This document shows, one piece after another, positions 49,853-58,260 of a stretch of 64,000 bases of DNA. The notes under the pieces were generated by a model, which was not told the origin of the DNA, made no database searches, and saw only the letters and a list, made by a program, of their open reading frames with translations. The translations under genes were made by a program, and so were the position numbers. Every line of letters starts with the position of its first letter. The first letter of the stretch is position 1. The DNA comes from DASUCS01 sp041166385. Lineage in GTDB: Bacteria; Actinomycetota; Acidimicrobiia; Acidimicrobiales; JACDCH01. The stretch lies in the NCBI GenBank assembly GCA_041166385.1, contig JBEEFW010000166.1, forward strand, positions 22,941 through 86,940, read 5' to 3'.

Positions 49853-51520
49853 ATGGCTGTGCTCGAGCGCCTGGGCGCTGGCGAACTGCGCTCGGTTGTG
49901 CGCGGGTACCGCGACGCGTTGCGGGCACACCAGGAGGCGATCAACCGGCTGAACGTGTACCCCGTGCCCGACGGTGACACGGGCACGAACATGGCCCTGA
50001 CGCTGGAGTCGGTCTGCCAGGAGCTCGAAGCGGCCGACGACGGCATGGTGAGTACTTGTAAGGCGATCAGCCACGGGTCGCTCATGGGGGCCCGCGGCAA
50101 CTCGGGCGTGATCCTGTCGCAAGTGCTCCGCGGCCTGGTCGAGGTGCTGCGCGACGGCGACGGCGCGGACGGGCCGATGTTCGCCGCGGCGCTGACCGCG
50201 GCATCCACGGCGGCGTATGGAGCAGTGATGAAGCCCGTCGAGGGCACGATCCTCACGGTTGTGCGCGAGTCGGCGGAAGCGGCGACCGCCGCGGCGAAGG
50301 ACAACGGCAGCGGGTTGTGCGCGGTCGTCGAAGCCGCCCGCGAGCAGGCGACCGACGCCCTTGCCCGCACGCCCGATCTGTTGCCGGTTCTGAAGGCCGC
50401 GGGAGTCGTCGACGCGGGTGGCGCAGGATTCGTGTTGTTACTCGACGTGCTTTTGCACGAACTCGACGGCCGCGCCGTGCCCGAACCCGAAATTGCGTCG
50501 GTTGACCCCGCATACGGTGGTCAATCAACGCAATTTGCTGAGGGGCACGGTGAGGGTCACATCGGCGACCTGCGCTACGAGGTCATGTACTTCCTCGAAG
50601 CGCCGGACGAGACGATTCCCGCGTTCAAAGACGTGTGGGCCGGCATCGGCGATTCGATCGTCGTCGTGGGCGGCGATGGCATCTGGAACTGCCACATCCA
50701 CACCGACGACATCGGCGCGGCGATCGAGGCCGCGCTCGATTGCGGACGTCCCCGCCAGATCCGCATCACGGACCTCATCGAACAGGTCGAGGAGGAGCGG
50801 TGGGTGCGTGAGGGCGTCGCCGCCGGCGGGGGCGTCGACGAGCCTCCGCACGTGAACGAGCCGGTGACCACGGCAGTGGTCGCGGTGGCGACGGGCGACG
50901 GCATCCGCCGGATCTTTCACAGTCTCGGCGTGCAGCGCATCGTGACCGGCGGGCAGTCGATGAACCCCTCCACCGGGCAGCTGCTCGAGGCCGTCGAGTC
51001 TGCGCCGGCCGACGAGGTCGTGATCCTGCCGAACAACAAGAACATCATCGCCGTGGCCGAGCAGGTGCAGTCGCAGACGTCGAAGACCGTTCGTGTGGTC
51101 CCGACGCGTGGCATCACCGAAGGCTTCGCCGCACTGGTCTCCTACGACCCCGAGGCGTCGTCGAGCGACAACGCCGACGAGATGACCGAGGCCGCGGGCA
51201 ACGTCGTTGCCGGCGAAGTGACGCGCGCGGTGCGCGACTCGTCCAGCGACGCGGGAGTGATTCACGAGGGCGACTACCTCGGCGTCAGTCGCGACGGCAT
51301 CGTCGCCGTCAACGCTGCGCTCGATGGTGCCGCCACCGAGTTGCTGGCAAAGCTCGTCAACGACGACCACGAGATCGTCACGATCATCGAAGGCGATGGC
51401 GCCACGCCGGCGAGCACGCGGGCAGTCACGGAGTGGCTCGGCGAGCACCATCCTGACGTGACACCCGAGGTGCATCACGGGGGCCAGCCGCTGTACCCGT
51501 ACCTCTTCGGCGTCGAGTAG
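49853..51520 (+). CDS. DAK2-domain protein (YloV/FakA-like)
   Basis: 555 residues. The DAK2 phosphoryl-transfer domain at the N-terminus has NRLNVYPVPDGDTGTNM (metal-binding Asps), GSLMGARGNSGVILSQVLRG and AGVVDAGGAGFVLLLD. A middle domain follows, and the C-terminal part (GQSMNPSTGQLLEAVESAPA; NNKNIIAVAEQV) is DegV-like, as in FakA/YloV. FakA phosphorylates fatty acids bound to FakB; whether an actinobacterial homologue does the same is uncertain. The position before recG is conserved in actinobacteria. ATG 49853, supported by the -10 box. Confidence 0.9.
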   Translation: MAVLERLGAGELRSVVRGYRDALRAHQEAINRLNVYPVPDGDTGTNMALTLESVCQELEAADDGMVSTCKAISHGSLMGARGNSGVILSQVLRGLVEVLRDGDGADGPMFAAALTAASTAAYGAVMKPVEGTILTVVRESAEAATAAAKDNGSGLCAVVEAAREQATDALARTPDLLPVLKAAGVVDAGGAGFVLLLDVLLHELDGRAVPEPEIASVDPAYGGQSTQFAEGHGEGHIGDLRYEVMYFLEAPDETIPAFKDVWAGIGDSIVVVGGDGIWNCHIHTDDIGAAIEAALDCGRPRQIRITDLIEQVEEERWVREGVAAGGGVDEPPHVNEPVTTAVVAVATGDGIRRIFHSLGVQRIVTGGQSMNPSTGQLLEAVESAPADEVVILPNNKNIIAVAEQVQSQTSKTVRVVPTRGITEGFAALVSYDPEASSSDNADEMTEAAGNVVAGEVTRAVRDSSSDAGVIHEGDYLGVSRDGIVAVNAALDGAATELLAKLVNDDHEIVTIIEGDGATPASTRAVTEWLGEHHPDVTPEVHHGGQPLYPYLFGVE

Positions 51521-51523
51521 GCG

Positions 51524-53665
51524 ATGGCGGTCACGCTCGACCGACTGGCGGCGCTGCCGGTCACCGAGTTGAAGGGCGTCGGTCCTGATCGAGAGGAGGC
51601 GCTCGAGCGCGCCTTCAACATCCACACCGTGCTCGACCTCATCACCCACTATCCGCGGCGCCATCTCGACCTCACGAAGATGAAGACGATTCGCGACGTG
51701 CAACCCGAGGATCAGGTGTGGGTGTTCGGACGAATCGTGAGCACGAACGTCGTGCGCGGCTACGGGAAGGTGAAGCCCCGCTTCGAAGCCCGCATCGCGG
51801 ACGACTCGGGTGAGATGAAGGTGACCTTCTTCAACCAGGCATGGCGCGCCAAGCAGTTTCCCGTGGGCAGCGAGGCGCTGTTCTTCGGGAAGGTGAAGAC
51901 GTATCGCGGCTCCAAGTCGATGAGCCCGATCGAGGTCGACCTTCTCGGCGAGCCCGAGCTCGGTATTCGGCCGATCTATCCGCAGTCCGACAAGAACCGG
52001 ATCTACTCGAAGGACCTGCGCGAGTGGATCAAGAGCGCGCTCAATCGCGCCGAGGACTTCATCGATCCGCTCCCGGTGGCTGTGCTCGATCGCTTCGACT
52101 TCGTCACCCGGACGGCCGCCTTCAACGGCTACCACCGTCCCGGCAGTTGGCCGGAGGTCGAACAGGCCCGACGACGGCTCGTGTTCGACGAGCTACTGCG
52201 CATCCAACTCGCGTTGGTCCTGCGCAAGCGCACACTCGAACGGCGGTCGGCGGGCATCGCTCATCAAGTGGGCGGCGACTTGGTGCGGCGCTTCCACGAA
52301 CAGCTTCCGTACACGTTGACGAACGCGCAGGTCCGAGTGATCGACGAGATCGAGCGCGATCTCGCATCGATCCATCCGATGCATCGATTGCTGCAAGGCG
52401 ACGTCGGAAGCGGAAAGACTGTCGTCGCGGTGAGCGCGCTGCTCGTTGCCGTCGAAGGCGGGATGCAAGGCGCCTTGATGGCGCCCACGGAAGTACTTGC
52501 CGAGCAACACGCGATCAGCATTCGTGCATTGCTCGAAGGCTTCACGATGTCAGCCGAGAACAACTTGTTCAGCGAGCGTCCGCTTCAGGTCGATCTGCTG
52601 ACGGGGCGCACGCCCGCGGCCGAGCGCCGAAGGATGCACGCGCGTCTCGAGGCCGGGGAGACCGACATCCTGATCGGTACCCACGCGTTGATCGAAGAGG
52701 GCATCGCGTTCCAGTCGCTCGGGGTCGTCGTGGTGGACGAGCAGCACCGCTTTGGTGTCGAGCAGCGGGCCGCGTTGCGGGAGAAGGGTGCCGGGGAACT
52801 CGTGCCGGACGTGCTGGTCATGACGGCGACGCCGATCCCACGCACGGCGGCGATGACGGTGTACGGAGATCTCGACGTGTCGACGCTCGACGAGATGCCG
52901 CCCGGGCGCGAGCCGATCAAGACGATCTGGGAGCAGGTGCAGCCGGGTGAGCTGACGCTCGGGGAGCTGTCGGTGTGGGCGCACGTGCGCGAGGAGGTCG
53001 CGGCCGGCCGCCAGACCTACGTCGTGTGCCCGCTGATCGAGGAGTCGGAGAAGCTCGACGTCCGCTCGGCTGAGGCGACCTACGAGGAGCTGACGGCGGG
53101 GGAGCTCGCCGGGTTACGGCTCGCTCTGTTGCACGGCCGGCTCTCGTCGGCGGAGAAGGAGCGGGTGATGACCGAGTTCCGCTCGGGCGCGATCGATGTG
53201 CTGGTGTCGACAACGGTGATCGAAGTCGGCGTCGACGTCCCGAACGCCACGATCATGGTGATCCTCGATGCCGATCGGTTCGGGATGGCGCAGCTGCACC
53301 AGTTGCGCGGCCGCGTCGGGCGCGGTCCGGGGCTCAAGTCGTGGTGCTACCTCGTCGGTGCTGGTGCGTCCGAAGGTGGTGAGGAACGGCTGTCGGCGAT
53401 GGTGCGCACGCAGAACGGGTTCGAGCTGGCGGAGATCGATCTCGACATCCGCGGCGAAGGCACGATCATGGGCGAGCGGCAGAAGGGCCGCAACGATCTG
53501 AAACTGGCGTCGCTGCGCCGCGACCGCGAGTGGGTCGGCAAGGCGCGCGACGTGGCGTTCGAGCTCGTCGACGCGGACCCCACGCTCGCCAGCCATCCGG
53601 ATCTGCTCAGCGAGATCGAAGCGTTCCTCGACGACGACGAGCGCGAGTTCCTCTTCAAAGGCTGA
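51524..53665 (+). CDS. recG: ATP-dependent DNA helicase RecG
   Basis: 713 residues. The N-terminal wedge/OB domain (VWVFGRIVSTNVVRGYGKVK) is followed by SF2 motifs: LLQGDVGSGKTVVA (Walker A), APTEVLAEQH, VVVDEQHRFG (DExH, DEQH), MTATPIPRTAAMT, then VVSTTVIEVGVDVPNAT and QLRGRVGRG. RecG remodels stalled replication forks and Holliday junctions. The start follows the DAK2 stop by three bases, so both genes are co-translated. Length is typical for the family. Confidence 0.95.
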   Translation: MAVTLDRLAALPVTELKGVGPDREEALERAFNIHTVLDLITHYPRRHLDLTKMKTIRDVQPEDQVWVFGRIVSTNVVRGYGKVKPRFEARIADDSGEMKVTFFNQAWRAKQFPVGSEALFFGKVKTYRGSKSMSPIEVDLLGEPELGIRPIYPQSDKNRIYSKDLREWIKSALNRAEDFIDPLPVAVLDRFDFVTRTAAFNGYHRPGSWPEVEQARRRLVFDELLRIQLALVLRKRTLERRSAGIAHQVGGDLVRRFHEQLPYTLTNAQVRVIDEIERDLASIHPMHRLLQGDVGSGKTVVAVSALLVAVEGGMQGALMAPTEVLAEQHAISIRALLEGFTMSAENNLFSERPLQVDLLTGRTPAAERRRMHARLEAGETDILIGTHALIEEGIAFQSLGVVVVDEQHRFGVEQRAALREKGAGELVPDVLVMTATPIPRTAAMTVYGDLDVSTLDEMPPGREPIKTIWEQVQPGELTLGELSVWAHVREEVAAGRQTYVVCPLIEESEKLDVRSAEATYEELTAGELAGLRLALLHGRLSSAEKERVMTEFRSGAIDVLVSTTVIEVGVDVPNATIMVILDADRFGMAQLHQLRGRVGRGPGLKSWCYLVGAGASEGGEERLSAMVRTQNGFELAEIDLDIRGEGTIMGERQKGRNDLKLASLRRDREWVGKARDVAFELVDADPTLASHPDLLSEIEAFLDDDEREFLFKG

Positions 53666-53676
53666 CCCCAGTCGGC

Positions 53677-53724
53677 AATTCCCACTCAGACGTACACAGA
53701 AGTGTGTACGCCTGAGTGGGATTT
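53677..53724. terminator. 48-bp palindrome, copy 2 of dispersed element
   Basis: 22-bp arms with two mismatches and loop GAAG, the same outer stem (CCCACTCAG / CTGAGTGGG) as at 23071 but a different inner stem, with base pairs kept. It lies between convergent recG and a zinc-ribbon gene. Confidence 0.78.
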
Positions 53725-53728
53725 CGAT

Positions 53729-53899
53729 TCAGTCGGCGTCGACGTCGTCCTCGGTGAGCTCGAGGTACCAGACGTCGAGGCAGTCGCGACAGCGGTAGGC
53801 AACGACGTCGCCGACCTCCCATCCGAGCTCGGGATCCGCGGTGAGCCGTCCGCAGGGACCGCCGCAGTCGACGCACACGATCGTCTCGGCAATCGGCAT
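53729..53899 (-). CDS. Small zinc-ribbon protein
   Basis: 56 residues: MPIAETIVCVDCGGPCGRLT, GWEVGDVVAYRCRDCLDVWY and an acidic tail (LELTEDDVDAD). The two CxxC pairs (CVDC, CRDC) form a zinc ribbon. It starts one base after the stop of the enoyl-CoA hydratase gene and is thus the second gene of that transcript. Too short for the usual gene-length cut-offs. Function unknown. Confidence 0.75.
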   Translation of the reverse strand: MPIAETIVCVDCGGPCGRLTADPELGWEVGDVVAYRCRDCLDVWYLELTEDDVDAD

Positions 53900-53900
53900 C

Positions 53901-54632
53901 TCAGGTGCCCGGCACTGGGCGCTCGCGACGCTCGAACTGTGCGACGCCGTCGGCGAAGCCCTCGGTGAAGATCGTCTCCCGTCCCACGACGTCCTCGTGC
54001 GCGAGCGCGGTCTCGAGGTCGCGCCCGAGGCCGTAGTACACGCACCGGCGGTCGTTGACGAGTCCGGTCCACGGAAATGACGCGAGCTGTTCCGCGAGCT
54101 CGACGGCGGCGGCGAGCGCGTCGCCGTCGGCGACGACGCGGTTCACGAAGCCGATGCGCTCGGCTTCGTCGCTGCCGAACTCGCGACCGGTGAGGATGAG
54201 ATCGAGCGCGCGGCCGAGACCCACGATTTGGGGCAGCCGGTACGTGCCCCCGTCGATGAGGGGAACGCCCCATCGACGTTCGAGACAGCCGAAGCGCGCC
54301 GATGCACCCGCGACCCGAAGGTCGCACCACGCCGCCAGCTCGATCCCACCGGCGACGCACCATCCTTCGACCGCGGCGATCACCGGCTTCGACAGCTGCA
54401 GCCGTGTCGGGCCCAACGGTCCTGATGGCCGCAGCGCGGGAAGGTCGCGCAGGTTCGCGCCGGCGCAGAACGCCGTGTCGTCACCGGTGAGCACCGCGAC
54501 CTTGGCAGTGTCATCGGCGTCGAACGCGACGAACTCGTCGTGCAGACGCGCGGCTGTCTCCGAGTTCACCGCGTTGCGGGCGCGCGGCTGGTCGATTCGT
54601 ACGATCCGCACGGCGGGGTTCGGGTCGGTCAT
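53901..54632 (-). CDS. Enoyl-CoA hydratase/isomerase family protein
   Basis: 243 residues of the crotonase fold. RIDQPRARNAVNSETAARLH, the oxyanion-forming AFCAGANLRDL, EGWCVAGGIELAAWCDLRVA, FGCLERRWGVPLIDGGTYRL and TGREFGSDEAERIGFVNRVV are in the right order. One of the two catalytic Glu positions of true hydratases appears to be kept (the Glu in CLERRWG), the other is Asp-like (LIDGGTYRL), so the exact reaction is uncertain. ATG 54632 lies seven bases behind TAACGT. Confidence 0.87.
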   Translation of the reverse strand: MTDPNPAVRIVRIDQPRARNAVNSETAARLHDEFVAFDADDTAKVAVLTGDDTAFCAGANLRDLPALRPSGPLGPTRLQLSKPVIAAVEGWCVAGGIELAAWCDLRVAGASARFGCLERRWGVPLIDGGTYRLPQIVGLGRALDLILTGREFGSDEAERIGFVNRVVADGDALAAAVELAEQLASFPWTGLVNDRRCVYYGLGRDLETALAHEDVVGRETIFTEGFADGVAQFERRERPVPGT

Positions 54633-54639
54633 ACGGCGG

Positions 54640-54649
54640 ACGTTACGGT
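54640..54649. promoter_or_regulatory. Interlocked divergent -10 boxes (crotonase / rsmD)
   Basis: ACGTTACGGT: TAACGT on the minus strand (54640-54645, seven bases before the crotonase ATG) overlaps TACGGT on the plus strand (54644-54649, six bases before the rsmD ATG) by two bases. The whole divergent gap is 23 bp. Confidence 0.5.
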
Positions 54650-54655
54650 GCCGCC

Positions 54656-55183
54656 ATGCGTGTCGTGGCCGGAACGGCCGGGGGACTGCGGCTCGTCGCT
54701 CCCGATGGCCAGACCACTCGCCCGACGAGCGATCGCGCCCGTGAAGCCACCTTCAACTCCCTCGGCTCGCTCGGCGTCGTGGAGCACGCGACGGTGCTCG
54801 ACCTGTTTGCCGGATCGGGAGCGATGGGCATCGAGGCGCTCTCGCGAGACGCCGCGCACGCGACCTTCGTCGACAACGACGAACGGGCCCGGCGGGCCAT
54901 CCGAGCCAACCTCGAGACGACGAAGCTGACCGGTCGGGGCACGGTGGTGGCCGCCGACGCGGCGACCTTCCTCTCGACGGTTGACCGCGAGTTCGACCTC
55001 GCGGTACTCGATCCGCCGTACGCGTATGACCGCTGGAGCGATCTCATGGCGCGCTTGCCCGCACAGGTGGCGGTGCTCGAGAGCGACCGCCCGATCGAGC
55101 CGGGAGAGGGCTGGGCAGTGGTGAGGTCCCGCCGATATGGCACTACCGTTGTGACCATCTGCCGCCGCAGCTCAGAGACGTAG
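54656..55183 (+). CDS. rsmD: 16S rRNA (guanine-966-N2)-methyltransferase
   Basis: 175 residues. AGTAGGLRLVAPDGQTTRPT at the start, motif I VLDLFAGSGAMGIEALSR and motif IV LDPPYAY (N6/N2-amine site) are those of RsmD, which methylates G966 of 16S rRNA in the 30S subunit. The neighbours (coaD directly downstream by 12 bp, recG upstream) match the conserved rsmD-coaD pair of most bacteria. ATG 54656 is supported by the -10 box 6 nt upstream. Confidence 0.93.
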   Translation: MRVVAGTAGGLRLVAPDGQTTRPTSDRAREATFNSLGSLGVVEHATVLDLFAGSGAMGIEALSRDAAHATFVDNDERARRAIRANLETTKLTGRGTVVAADAATFLSTVDREFDLAVLDPPYAYDRWSDLMARLPAQVAVLESDRPIEPGEGWAVVRSRRYGTTVVTICRRSSET

Positions 55184-55194
55184 GAGAACCCCAC

Positions 55195-55677
55195 GTGACG
55201 ACGGTGCTCTATCCGGGCTCGTTCGACCCCTTCCACAACGGGCACCGTGAGCTCGTCGAAACCGCCGCGTATCTCTTCGATGAGGTGGTCATCGCGGCGA
55301 TGCGCAATCCGCAGAAGGGCGAGCCGCTCTTCACGCTCGATGAGCGCGAGGCGATGATCAAGGAGTCGCTCGCGCATCTCGACAACATCCGCGTCGTGCA
55401 TTTCGCCAAGCTGGTCGTCGATCTGGCCAAGGACATCGGGGCCGACTTCATCGTGAAGGGACTTCGAGCGGTCGTCGACTTCGACAACGAGATGGCGCAG
55501 GCGCAGGTGAACCTCAACGTCTCCGGCGTGCACACGGTGTTTCTGCCCTCGGCGTCAGCGAACTCGGCGGTGTCGTCGAAATACATCCGCGAGATCGCAC
55601 GTTTCGGCGGCGATGTCTCCTCGATGGTCCCGCAGCCGGTGGCCCGCCGCATCAGAGAGAAGTTCAGCAAGCCATGA
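55195..55677 (+). CDS. coaD: Phosphopantetheine adenylyltransferase
   Basis: 160 residues. VLYPGSFDPFHNGHRELVET has the T/SFDPxHxGH nucleotidyl-transfer motif, VIAAMRNPQKG follows, and the end SSKYIREIARFGGDVSSMVP is the usual KxxSSxxxRE-like helix. It makes dephospho-CoA from 4'-phosphopantetheine and ATP in CoA synthesis. Length is standard. The GTG start is 12 bp after the rsmD stop, and its stop overlaps the start of the next gene. Confidence 0.95.
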   Translation: MTTVLYPGSFDPFHNGHRELVETAAYLFDEVVIAAMRNPQKGEPLFTLDEREAMIKESLAHLDNIRVVHFAKLVVDLAKDIGADFIVKGLRAVVDFDNEMAQAQVNLNVSGVHTVFLPSASANSAVSSKYIREIARFGGDVSSMVPQPVARRIREKFSKP

Positions 55678-56297
55678 CGATGTACGACAACGAGAGCGAA
55701 CGGATGGCTGAGGCCACGCCGGCGGGTAGCACGGTGGCGTCGAGCGCGTCGTCGGGCAACAGCTACCAGCATCCCGAGAGCGAAGCGCTGCTGCGTCGTG
55801 TCGGCGAGATGATCGCGGGCGCGCGTCCGATGCCGTTGTCATCGTCGGTGATGATCAACAAGGACGAAGTACTCGAGATGCTCGACGAAGCGCTCGAACG
55901 GCTTCCCGACGAGTTGCGGGCCGCGCGCTGGCTGCTGAAGGAGCGCGACGAGTACCTCGCCAAGACGCGACGTGACGCCGACGACATTCTCGATGCCGCT
56001 CGCGCCCGCGCCGAGCGGATGGTGCAGCGCACTGAAGTCGTGAAGGCTGCAGAGTTACGTGCCCGCCGCACCATCGACGCCGCCGACGAAGAGGCGCGCC
56101 GCCTCCGCCTCGAGTGCGAGGACTATTGCGATCAGAAGCTCGCGAGCTTCGAAATCGTGCTCGAGCGCACGTTGAAGACGGTTGGTGCCGGGCGGACGAA
56201 GCTCCAAGGCAACCCGCTCAGCGGTGAGGTCCCGGTGGTGACGCTGGATGAAGACGAAGAGAACGCGCAAGCGTTCTTCGACCAAGACCACGATTAA
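55674..56297 (+). CDS. DivIVA-like coiled-coil protein
   Basis: 207 residues. After a low-complexity first 30 residues (Ala/Ser) the chain is a continuous heptad-rich helix from about 60 to 175 (LEMLDEALERLPDELRAARW; RDADDILDAARARAERMVQR; AAELRARRTIDAADEEARRL). Such proteins between coaD and yceD occur in actinobacteria and are annotated as DivIVA-like or ATPase-subunit-like. A role in cell-pole or septum organisation is plausible but is inferred from coiled-coil content alone. The ATG overlaps the coaD stop by four bases. Confidence 0.72.
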   Translation: MTMYDNESERMAEATPAGSTVASSASSGNSYQHPESEALLRRVGEMIAGARPMPLSSSVMINKDEVLEMLDEALERLPDELRAARWLLKERDEYLAKTRRDADDILDAARARAERMVQRTEVVKAAELRARRTIDAADEEARRLRLECEDYCDQKLASFEIVLERTLKTVGAGRTKLQGNPLSGEVPVVTLDEDEENAQAFFDQDHD

Positions 56298-56300
56298 GCG

Positions 56301-56801
56301 ATGACGAGCGCGCCTGGTCCGCTCGTCATCGGGGTGGCCGAGCTTCTCCGCCGTCTGGGTACGCAGCGCGAGGTCACGGTGGCGGCCGTCCTCGACGACA
56401 TCGCCATCAGCTCCGCGTCGGTGATCGAAGGTGCCGACATCGAAGGTCGACTCACCCTCGAGGCGATGAGCGACCACGCCATCACCGTCAAGGGCACGAT
56501 CACGGCGCCGTGGACGGGGGAGTGCCGGCGCTGCCTGCGGACGATCGACGGCACCGTGTCGCTCGACGTCGAGGAGGTCTTCGAAGCACGGCCCGTCGAA
56601 GGCGAGACCTATCAGCTCGACGGCGATCGCCTGAACGTCGAGCCCCTCGTGCGCGACGCGGTGCTGCTGGCGCTGCCACTGGCCCCGCTGTGCGAGGTCG
56701 CCTGCCCCGGCCCGGAGCCCGAAGCCCACCCGATCGGCACGGAATCATCCGACGCGATCGACCCTCGGTGGGCCGGCTTGGGTGACCTGAAATTCGAATA
56801 G
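56301..56801 (+). CDS. DUF177 (YceD) family protein
   Basis: 166 residues. GTITAPWTGECRRCLRTIDG carries the conserved CxxCL pair of DUF177, followed by SLDVEEVFEARPVEGETYQL and LAPLCEVACPGPEPEAH with a further Cys pair. YceD is linked to 23S rRNA processing and nearly always precedes rpmF, as here (35 bp downstream). A zinc site is likely. The ATG is three bases after the stop of the coiled-coil gene. Confidence 0.9.
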   Translation: MTSAPGPLVIGVAELLRRLGTQREVTVAAVLDDIAISSASVIEGADIEGRLTLEAMSDHAITVKGTITAPWTGECRRCLRTIDGTVSLDVEEVFEARPVEGETYQLDGDRLNVEPLVRDAVLLALPLAPLCEVACPGPEPEAHPIGTESSDAIDPRWAGLGDLKFE

Positions 56802-56835
56802 CGGCGGGAGGAGCCGGTAACCTCGTCGCTTCGCT

Positions 56836-57015
56836 ATGGCCGTTCCCAAGAAGAAGACCTCGAAGATGAAGAGCCGGAGCCGCCGGGCCTCTGCGTGGAC
56901 GCTGAACGCGCCTTCGCGCAGCGTGTGCCCTCGCTGCGGCGCCGCCAAGGTGCCCCACATCGTGTGCGGCAACTGCGGCTGGTATCACGGCCGCCAGGCC
57001 ATCGACGTCGAATGA
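56836..57015 (+). CDS. rpmF: 50S ribosomal protein L32
   Basis: 59 residues: MAVPKKKTSKMKSRSRRASA, then CPRCGAAKVPHIVCGNCGWY and HGRQAID. The N-terminal basic tail and the CPRC...CGNC zinc ribbon are those of L32. ATG 56836. The yceD-rpmF-plsX order is conserved in bacteria, and the hairpin after it probably separates rpmF mRNA from plsX. Confidence 0.95.
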   Translation: MAVPKKKTSKMKSRSRRASAWTLNAPSRSVCPRCGAAKVPHIVCGNCGWYHGRQAIDVE

Positions 57016-57017
57016 CT

Positions 57018-57046
57018 TCGACCGCAAAGCAAAGCTTTGCGGTCGA
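57018..57046. terminator. Hairpin behind rpmF
   Basis: Perfect 13-bp stem TCGACCGCAAAGC / GCTTTGCGGTCGA with AAA loop, three bases after the rpmF stop; it may terminate or attenuate transcription into plsX. Confidence 0.65.
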
Positions 57047-57091
57047 GTTGAGCGGAGCCGCCCCCCTCGAGCTCCCCCCCGAGGGAACTCA

Positions 57092-58069
57092 ATGCTCCCG
57101 ATAGCCGTGGATGGCATGGGTGGCGACAAAGCACCGGGCGAGATCGTCGAAGGCGCTCGGCGTGCCGCGGAAGAAGTCGGCGTGCCCGTCGTGCTCGTTG
57201 GCCGGCCGGAGGAGCTCGGCGGCGATCACGGCCTCGAGATCCTGCCGGCGTCAGAGGTCATCCCGATGGCTGCCGACCCGGCGTCGAGCGTGCGCACGAT
57301 GAAGGACTCGTCGCTCGTGCGAGCGGCGGAGGCCGTGCGCGACGGCAAGGCGTCCGCCATGATCTCGGCCGGCAACACCGGGGCCACGATGGCGTCGGCG
57401 CTGCTGCGCATGGGCCGCATCAAGGGTGTGAAGCGTCCGGCGATCGCCACCCCGATCCCGGTTCCCGGGGGAACGCCGACGATCCTGCTCGACGCCGGAG
57501 CCAACGCCGAGTGCCAGGCCGAGTGGCTGGTGCAGTTCGCCCAGATGGGCGCGGTGCTCGCCCGTGAGCGTTACGGGATCTCGGCGCCGAAGGTCGGCCT
57601 GCTCTCGATCGGCGAGGAGGCCGGCAAGGGCAACCCGCTCGTGAAAGAGACGCACAAGCTCTTGCAGGATGCGTCGCTCGGGTCTGCGCAGTTCGTCGGC
57701 AACGTCGTAGGCCGCGACATCATGACGGACCAGGTCGACGTGATCGTGACCGATGGCTTCACCGGCAACGTAGCCCTGAAGACGCTCGAGGGCGGCATGC
57801 GCGCCCTCGTCGACGCGCTGTTCGGCGTGTTCGCGTCGAGCGACGAGACCAAGGCCGCCGCCGACGTGCTGATGCCCGGGCTGCTGCCGCTGTACGCGCA
57901 GCTCGATCCCGACTCCTATGGCGGGGCCATGCTGCTCGGCGTCGACGGGGTGTGCATCATCAGCCACGGCTCGTCGTCGGCCACCGCCATCGTGAACGCG
58001 GTGCGGGTGGCGGCCGAGATGGTCGATCACGACGTCGTCGGCCTCCTCCGCTCCGCCACCGCCAGCTGA
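57092..58069 (+). CDS. plsX: Phosphate acyltransferase PlsX
   Basis: 325 residues. PIAVDGMGGDKAPGEIVEGA at the start, SAGNTGATMASALLRMGRIK, GANAECQAEWLVQFAQMG, NIGEExxKG-like SIGEEAGKGNPLVKET and VTDGFTGNVALKTLEGG are PlsX signatures. It turns acyl-ACP into acyl-phosphate for phospholipid synthesis at the membrane surface. ATG 57092 gives the usual N-terminus. It belongs with acpP and rnc in the classic plsX-acp-rnc cluster; fabD/H/F are not between them here. Confidence 0.95.
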   Translation: MLPIAVDGMGGDKAPGEIVEGARRAAEEVGVPVVLVGRPEELGGDHGLEILPASEVIPMAADPASSVRTMKDSSLVRAAEAVRDGKASAMISAGNTGATMASALLRMGRIKGVKRPAIATPIPVPGGTPTILLDAGANAECQAEWLVQFAQMGAVLARERYGISAPKVGLLSIGEEAGKGNPLVKETHKLLQDASLGSAQFVGNVVGRDIMTDQVDVIVTDGFTGNVALKTLEGGMRALVDALFGVFASSDETKAAADVLMPGLLPLYAQLDPDSYGGAMLLGVDGVCIISHGSSSATAIVNAVRVAAEMVDHDVVGLLRSATAS

Positions 58070-58073
58070 TCCA

Positions 58074-58125
58074 GCGTTTGTGCGGTTCTCTTCCAGCGTT
58101 TTGCTGGATGAGCACCGGCAGAACG
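58074..58125 (+). repeat. 52-bp dispersed element, copy 2
   Basis: Starts four bases after the plsX stop with GCGTTTGTGCGGTTCT, inner hairpin TCCAGC-GTTTT-GCTGGA, ends CACCGGCAGAACG. It matches the copy at 28036 in 44 of 52 positions. Confidence 0.75.
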
Positions 58126-58165
58126 GGTGGAGGGGGTTCACAAGCGCACAAGCGAGGGGCCTAGA

Positions 58166-58171
58166 TACACT
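58166..58171 (+). promoter_or_regulatory. -10-like box upstream of acpP
   Basis: TACACT lies about 90 bases before the acpP start. With no good -35 it is tentative; it would give a real 5' leader, in contrast with the leaderless genes. The gap from plsX to acpP (about 190 bp) holds this box and the dispersed element only. Confidence 0.35.
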
Positions 58172-58260
58172 CCGCGCCCTTGCCAGCATGATTGCTCGTT
58201 GGGGATCGTCCGCTTAGCGGCCGACTCGAATCATGGTGTTCCGACGACCAGGAGACCGAA

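Noticed and set aside
50525..52135. 536-codon open frame antisense to the DAK2 and recG genes
   Set aside because: Spans two unrelated real genes on the other strand and has no recognisable motif.
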